Shown here: positions 15,492-18,652 of the stretch, piece after piece
Numbering within the stretch: position 1 is the first letter of the stretch
How the letters are laid out: each line of letters begins with the position of its first letter
NCBI GenBank assembly: GCA_945868555.1
Contig: CAMBMC010000013.1
Coordinates: 1-18,652, forward strand
Origin: Chitinophaga pinensis
Lineage (GTDB): Bacteria > Bacteroidota > Bacteroidia > Flavobacteriales_D > Crocinitomicaceae
Direction: 5' to 3'
DNA length: 18,652 nt
Position numbers and translations under genes: made by a program
The notes under the pieces: model-generated
What the model was told of the DNA's origin: nothing
The model's database searches: none
The model's input: only the letters and a program-made list of their open reading frames with translations

Positions 15492-16046
15492 CTAATTCGT
15501 CCCGAACGTATTCAGCTCCCCGTTTTGCATTTCTCGGTATTTCACCGCAATGTAGGCAAGCAAGATCCGCATGGTATCGAAGGCATGTTCCGACTCAGCG
15601 CTGATTTCCTTTTTCTGCAAACGCAACAACAATTTCATGTACAAGGCTTGAAAAGCCACCTCAATATTGTTCTTGTCTTTAAGGTTGGAACGCTGCTTAA
15701 ACTCTTCAATGATTGGTTCAGCTGCAGCATATAGGCCTGCATACTTTTCATCCTTCAAAAGATTCAGCAAGGTATTGTGGAGGTAAGAAATCTCCACCAA
15801 AATATCTTTCAAGTCATGGAGATGTCCTTGCTTCTCTATGCGTTCCGCTTTCATTGATTTGATCAGCGATTTGTACCAATCTCTGTATTGCTCCACAAAT
15901 GAATCATCTGGAAGTTGAGGTCGGACGTATTGATCAATGATTTGATCTAGGTTGAAATCGTAGGCACGAATCAAATCCTCCACTTGAAAAATGTAGAGTA
16001 AATATTCAGCGATATTTTCGCTTCGTTTCTGTCGGGCGATGAGCAT
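15492..16046 (-). CDS. DUF4924 family protein
   Basis: 184 aa, predicted all-helical and soluble, with no signal peptide. The N-terminus MLIARQKRSENIAEYLLYIFQVEDLIRA is the family hallmark as I remember it (IAEYLLY.WQ.ED.IRA). Later parts include LHDLKDILVEISYLHNTLL and FDTMRILLAYIAVKYREMQNGEL. DUF4924 is a Bacteroidota family of unknown function. It starts three bases after the stop of the OmpH-like lipoprotein gene and is the last gene of that operon, so it is probably co-expressed with an envelope protein. I would not propose a function. Confidence 0.85.
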   Translation of the reverse strand: MLIARQKRSENIAEYLLYIFQVEDLIRAYDFNLDQIIDQYVRPQLPDDSFVEQYRDWYKSLIKSMKAERIEKQGHLHDLKDILVEISYLHNTLLNLLKDEKYAGLYAAAEPIIEEFKQRSNLKDKNNIEVAFQALYMKLLLRLQKKEISAESEHAFDTMRILLAYIAVKYREMQNGELNTFGTN

Positions 16047-16048
16047 GC

Positions 16049-16648
16049 TTACTTCATGTCCTTTTCGATGTCATCCTGATGCTGATTGAGAAAAGCACAA
16101 AACTCCTTGGTCACATCCATCGAACCGTTGATGTAATTGATTTGTCCGCCAGTACCATGGATCAAGAGAATATCAATATTATTTTCCTCGCTGAATTTCT
16201 TTCCAAACGTTTCAATCTTTTTTGAAATCACTTCCAATTTCTCCATCGTTTCTTTCTCCAACTTGGCGCCTTGTGTTTGCTGGTACTGCATCAGCTCAGA
16301 CTCCATCTGCTGGACCTTTTGTTGAATTTGAACGGTTTCATTTTCTGAAAGCAAACCAGAACGTAAACGCTCCTCGTTGCGGTACACATAGCTCTGAAAT
16401 TCTTTTGTGCGACGATCTACTTCACTTTGAAAGGCCTTTTGTTTCTTCGTAACAATGGCATCTTGATCCTTGTAATACGTAAAGAGTGTTTTAAGGCTAT
16501 CGCTATTGTAGTAGGCAATTTTCAAACCTTTCATGTCGCGGGTTTCAACCTTCGGAACTGTATTTTCCTTTTTCACTTCTTTTTGTCCACAGGCAACAAG
16601 TAGTGCCGCCGACGCAATCACAATAATTCCGTTTTTCATCGTCTTCAT
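16049..16648 (-). CDS. OmpH/Skp-like lipoprotein
   Basis: 199 aa from the chosen ATG at 16648. It starts MKTMKNGIIVIASAALLVACGQKE, a lipoprotein signal with Cys20 in the lipobox. The mature part opens with LKIAYYNSDSLKTLFTYY, the IAYVNTDSL-like signature of OmpH-family proteins. A long charged coiled coil (about 60-150) follows and then a C-terminal NIDILLIHGTGGQINYINGSMDVTKEF. Skp/OmpH are periplasmic chaperones for outer-membrane proteins; the Bacteroidota lipid-anchored forms are assumed to act similarly. The start is fixed by context: the upstream gene's TAA overlaps this ATG (TAATG at 16650-16646). A longer reading from a TTG at 16681 would add 11 residues before the signal and can be discarded. 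Confidence 0.85.
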   Translation of the reverse strand: MKTMKNGIIVIASAALLVACGQKEVKKENTVPKVETRDMKGLKIAYYNSDSLKTLFTYYKDQDAIVTKKQKAFQSEVDRRTKEFQSYVYRNEERLRSGLLSENETVQIQQKVQQMESELMQYQQTQGAKLEKETMEKLEVISKKIETFGKKFSEENNIDILLIHGTGGQINYINGSMDVTKEFCAFLNQHQDDIEKDMK

Positions 16649-16893
16649 TATCCGTTCTTTTTTTGAAACGCACTTTCCCAATCACTGCGCATTTCGATAC
16701 ATCTTTTCAGGCAATTGGAGAGTAACTCTGGGGTAATCATGGCTTCAACCTCTTCGAGTGAATTCACATCCAATTCTCCAATTTTAAAGAGCTGTTCGAA
16801 TTGGCCCAACTCAATTTTTACAATGTACTTTGCATTGTAATTTAAGATGGATATTCGAAATCGTTCGTGCGGTACTTCTTTGATTGTGCGCAT
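16648..16893 (-). CDS. Small conserved-looking protein of unknown function
   Basis: 81 aa from the ATG at 16893 (MRTIKEVPHERFRISILNYNAKYIVKIELGQF...). It is soluble and mixed alpha/beta, with an N-terminal half that looks like a small beta-sheet and a C-terminal helix, MITPELLSNCLKRCIEMRSDWE. I recall similar short hypothetical proteins in Bacteroidota but no family name. A reading from a TTG at 16929 is possible, but that TTG fits the -33 element of a near-consensus promoter whose -7 box ends five bases before 16893, so I take 16893 as the start. The gene is first in an operon with the OmpH-like lipoprotein (TAATG overlap) and DUF4924. No function is proposed. Confidence 0.7.
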   Translation of the reverse strand: MRTIKEVPHERFRISILNYNAKYIVKIELGQFEQLFKIGELDVNSLEEVEAMITPELLSNCLKRCIEMRSDWESAFQKKNG

Positions 16894-16898
16894 AGAAA

Positions 16899-16929
16899 CA
16901 AAAATACTATTTTCGATTGATGCTGACAA
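16899..16929 (-). promoter_or_regulatory. Near-consensus Bacteroidota promoter (TTG-N20-TATTTTTG)
   Basis: On the minus strand TTG (16929-16927) is followed by a 20-base spacer and TATTTTTG (16906-16899), a full match to TTG...TAnnTTTG. The box ends five bases before the ATG at 16893, so the transcript should be leaderless or nearly so. It decides the start of the small gene and gives the three-gene operon its own promoter inside the 67-base gap after the SiaC-like gene. Confidence 0.65.
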
Positions 16930-16960
16930 GAAAAGTAAACATCAGAAAACAAGACAAAAC

Positions 16961-17362
16961 TTAAATGGCGATGGCTATATCTGGATCGATGTATTCCTTA
17001 AAAATAAAAGGAACCTTCACCATGTATGCATAGTCCTGCCCTACTTCATACATGTCTTCATCAGATTGACGGTAATACCATTCCACATGCACCTTTTTTC
17101 CTGCCTCAGACAATTCATTCAGTTTATAAAGTAAAAAAAGTATGCGCTTGGAAGATGAAATGTTGAAATACTCAAGATCAATTTTCACAACCGTATTGGC
17201 CAATGGATGTAACAAATACCCTTCAAACCAATTTAAAATAGGAAGCCAAAATTCATCGGCTTGATCAGGAATGGAGCGGCCACGTATTTCCATTGCGCCG
17301 GTAATCGCATCGAAATGGATTTTAGGCGTTTGAGGAGAGGCATCAATGACTAAGGTATTCAT
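16961..17362 (-). CDS. SiaC family / DUF1987 regulatory phosphoprotein-like
   Basis: 133 aa, soluble. It matches the DUF1987/SiaC pattern as I know it: an N-terminal TPKIHFDAITGAMEIRGRSIPD, the core VVKIDLEYFNISSSKRILFLLYKL (with a break at this point), then AGKKVHVEWYY.QSDEDMYEVGQDYAYMVKVPF. In Pseudomonas, SiaC is phosphorylated by SiaB and dephosphorylated by SiaA; unphosphorylated SiaC activates the diguanylate cyclase SiaD. Here residue 68, where the family has Thr in FNTSS, is Ile (ATT at 17161-17159); Ser69-71 remain. No SiaA, SiaB or SiaD homologue is in the window. The gene is divergent from a Hanks-type kinase across a 237-base region with a dyad, and lies upstream of the small protein/OmpH/DUF4924 operon. 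Confidence 0.82.
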   Translation of the reverse strand: MNTLVIDASPQTPKIHFDAITGAMEIRGRSIPDQADEFWLPILNWFEGYLLHPLANTVVKIDLEYFNISSSKRILFLLYKLNELSEAGKKVHVEWYYRQSDEDMYEVGQDYAYMVKVPFIFKEYIDPDIAIAI

Positions 17363-17400
17363 TTGGGCAAAGAAATTGGTTTAGCGCAATAAGTTACATT

Positions 17401-17431
17401 CTTGACACAGGGAAATTCTCCATTTGTCAAG
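17401..17431. promoter_or_regulatory. 31-base dyad, candidate operator
   Basis: Perfect arms CTTGACA (17401-17407) and TGTCAAG (17425-17431); in total 12 of 15 position pairs across the centre at 17416 are complementary. It is 39-69 bases upstream of the SiaC-like ATG, just beyond the expected -33 position, and would not be transcribed with that gene. A dimeric repressor or activator site is the simplest reading. Confidence 0.5.
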
Positions 17432-17467
17432 CTGCTTACCGCATCAATCTCAAAAACGAAAATACGC

Positions 17468-17521
17468 TTTTTTCGAATAAATAACACTTTTCATCGAACA
17501 AAATGTAGTTTTCACGAAACA
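17468..17521. repeat. Three helically phased direct repeats, TTTT..CGAA type
   Basis: TTTTTTCGAATAA (17468), TTTTCATCGAACA (17488) and TTTTCACGAAACA (17509) start 20 and 21 bases apart, about two helical turns. A further ACGAAA occurs at 17456-17461. Such phasing is typical of tandem protein-binding sites, but the region is AT-rich and chance cannot be excluded. Confidence 0.35.
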
Positions 17522-17599
17522 TTTGGTTTTTAACACCAGAAATAAAAGCACGATTTTTACTTAATCGTACACGCTCATTTTTTTCACATCTTTGCGAGA

Positions 17600-18487
17600 A
17601 TGGAACTTTCAAACAAATACCGAATCGTGAATGTGCTTGGAAATCAAGCCGTACGAAAGTTCGGAACTGTATCTTTGATTGAAGACAGGGCTACAGGTCA
17701 GCAAAAAGTTATGAAACAGTTGGTTCTAAATGACCACAATCAACATATTTCAGAACGCTTGGAGCGCGAGTCCAGTTTTAATTTTCAGTTGTGTGGATTA
17801 CCCCGTGTCACCGAATTTATCAAGACCGACCGTGAAATTGTTTTGGTAAAAGCGTTTGTTGAAGGAATCCCACTCGACGACTATTGGCAAACCATTCCGA
17901 GAAAGCAGCGAATGGATCAGTTGGTTCACATCCTAAAGGCCTTGTTCCCTCTTTTCCAAGTGTTACACGAACAGCAAATCGTTCACTGCGATATCAAACC
18001 CTCCAACATTCTCATTGAAAAAAAGGACGATTCCATTTCATGCCATCTCATCGATTTTGGCATGGCCATTCGGAGTAACGAAAACAAGCACTTCAAACTT
18101 CTATTTCCTTTGGGTTATGCCGCACCCGAATTAATTCTCAATCGTTTGGAGCTCCTCGATCACACGAGTGACCTTTATGCCTTGGGGATTGCGATTTGGA
18201 AACTATTTACAGGCACTTTACCACTAACACATCCCAACCCGAGTATTTTCACAAATCTGCAATTGACCTATCCACTGCCCGATCACAGCGACCTGCCAAA
18301 GGGACTTTATCCCATTTTACAAAAGATGTGTGACAAGCACCAATTTAAAACAGCACCCAACCGCATGAAGATTGAAGAAGTAGATCCATTACTGCGAAAG
18401 GCCCAACAGAGCAGATACCAATGCTTACAAGAAATTATATCCGATTTGCAGAAAATACCGCAAAAGAAAAGTTGGTGGCCTTTTTAA
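17600..18487 (+). CDS. Hanks-type serine/threonine protein kinase, cytosolic
   Basis: 295 aa with a single kinase domain and no transmembrane or sensor domain. Visible landmarks are the ATP-binding Lys39 in KVMKQL, an alpha-C Glu (E55 or E57), the catalytic loop HCDIKPSN (Asp131, Lys133, Asn136), DFG (152-154), APE (175-177) and SDLYALGIAIW (Asp191). Two features depart from standard: the glycine-rich loop reads LGNQAVRKFGTV, lacking the middle glycine and longer by about two residues, and the HRD arginine is Cys130, making it a non-RD kinase. All catalytic residues are present, so activity is likely. The tail (about 265-295) is charged and ends KKSWWPF. The start at 17600 follows a -7-like box by five bases. 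Its stop overlaps that of the convergent barrel gene. The substrate is unknown. Confidence 0.88.
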   Translation: MELSNKYRIVNVLGNQAVRKFGTVSLIEDRATGQQKVMKQLVLNDHNQHISERLERESSFNFQLCGLPRVTEFIKTDREIVLVKAFVEGIPLDDYWQTIPRKQRMDQLVHILKALFPLFQVLHEQQIVHCDIKPSNILIEKKDDSISCHLIDFGMAIRSNENKHFKLLFPLGYAAPELILNRLELLDHTSDLYALGIAIWKLFTGTLPLTHPNPSIFTNLQLTYPLPDHSDLPKGLYPILQKMCDKHQFKTAPNRMKIEEVDPLLRKAQQSRYQCLQEIISDLQKIPQKKSWWPF

Positions 18488-18652
18488 TAGAATTCCTTTC
18501 GGAAGCCAAGATTAAAACTAAACAACAAGGGTGCGTATAGTGACGTATTTTGAGCAGTTGAATTGCTTGCCGTAGATAGAATCATATAGGCCAAATTGAG
18601 ATCCAAGTATATCGTACCAATTCCCGCAAAGGTATTTTTAACCCCTCCTCCT
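18484..18652 (-). CDS. C-terminal end of a probable outer-membrane beta-barrel protein (partial)
   Basis: The minus-strand frame is open from the right edge to a TAA at 18486-18484 (55 codons seen; N-terminus outside the window). It reads alternately polar and hydrophobic in strand-like runs: GIGTIYLDLNLAYMIL, then LYAPLLFSFNLGFRKEFY. The terminal aromatic Tyr after a Phe is typical of barrel proteins. The stop shares bases with the kinase stop (TTAA at 18484-18487). The frame is far too short to name a family; it could also be another beta-rich secreted protein. No alternative gene fits this stretch on either strand. Confidence 0.6.
   Translation of the reverse strand, partial: GGGVKNTFAGIGTIYLDLNLAYMILSTASNSTAQNTSLYAPLLFSFNLGFRKEFY

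Larger units (their letters stand above)
17363..17599. promoter_or_regulatory. Divergent control region between the SiaC-like and kinase genes
   Basis: 237 AT-rich bases with no gene. On the minus side TTTCTTTG (17375-17368), one base off the -7 consensus, ends five bases before the SiaC-like ATG. On the plus side CATCTTTG (17587-17594), also one base off, ends five bases before the kinase ATG. No convincing -33 TTG is seen for either. Between them lie a 31-base dyad and three phased repeats, listed separately. Joint control of both genes is likely but inferred. Confidence 0.5.

Noticed and set aside
15296..15604. 102-codon plus-strand ORF after the FAD oxidoreductase
   Set aside because: It crosses two hairpins and runs into the antisense of the DUF4924 gene. 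Part of it (PHFVYSLSLLVPTLRG) faintly recalls spurious ORFs annotated over repeats, but no domain could be supported.
16649..16681. TTG start for the OmpH-like lipoprotein at 16681
   Set aside because: It would put charged residues before a normal lipoprotein signal and lies inside the upstream gene; ATG 16648 has a TAATG junction.
16894..16929. TTG start for the small protein at 16929
   Set aside because: This TTG fits the -33 element at a 20-base spacing from a perfect TATTTTTG box; ATG 16893 follows that box by five bases.
1..18652. tRNA, rRNA, CRISPR array, IS element or prophage
   Set aside because: No cloverleaf, regularly spaced repeats, transposase motifs, terminal inverted repeats with target duplications or phage genes were seen on either strand.

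Overview
The window looks like a chromosomal segment of a Bacteroidota bacterium, most likely Flavobacteriales (Crocinitomicaceae/Cryomorphaceae-like; the rank below order is inference). The evidence is a long SecA of Bacteroidota type, a protein with a type IX secretion (T9SS) C-terminal sorting domain, families largely confined to the phylum (DUF4924, a DUF5723-like barrel, a LysM plus periplasmic-binding-fold protein), and TAnnTTTG promoter boxes in place of Shine-Dalgarno-led starts. Base composition is moderate to low GC throughout, with no sign of a recent island, prophage, IS element, tRNA, rRNA or CRISPR array.

Layout. Positions 1-2755 (minus): guaA followed by a LysM/periplasmic-binding-fold protein that runs off the left edge. 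Positions 2965-7607 (plus): secA, a Rossmann/DUF2520 protein and a KdsC-like HAD phosphatase. Positions 13101-7608 (minus): a thiolase of the 3-oxoadipyl-CoA type, then a three-gene overlapping surface module (lipoprotein, outer-membrane barrel, T9SS-sorted repeat protein). Positions 13238-15270 (plus): the decayed C-terminal third of a beta-CASP/RMMBL metallo-hydrolase gene, then a GlcD-type FAD oxidoreductase. Positions 15271-15491: a non-coding gap between convergent genes with hairpins. Positions 17362-15492 (minus): a SiaC/DUF1987-like regulator, a small conserved-looking protein, an OmpH/Skp-like lipoprotein and DUF4924. Positions 17600-18487 (plus): a cytosolic Hanks-type protein kinase, divergent from the SiaC-like gene. 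Positions 18652-18484 (minus): the C-terminus of a probable outer-membrane barrel protein.

Functional themes. Much of the window concerns the cell envelope: SecA export, a KDO-8-P-phosphatase-like enzyme, lipoproteins, an OmpH/Skp-like protein, barrels and a T9SS cargo. The right end is a regulatory pair whose shared upstream region carries a strong dyad and helically phased repeats. The most notable observations are these: the residue matching the SiaC phospho-threonine is isoleucine; the metallo-hydrolase is a pseudogene with one readable nonsense codon inside a conserved motif; several first-of-operon genes carry a TTTG box only 4-5 bases before the start codon, suggesting leaderless mRNAs; and a five-codon upstream ORF overlaps the secA start.

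I see no clearly new multi-gene defence or metabolic system. The best candidates for undescribed biology are the SiaC-like/kinase regulatory locus and the lipoprotein-barrel-T9SS module. All family calls come from reading motifs by eye; no database search was run.
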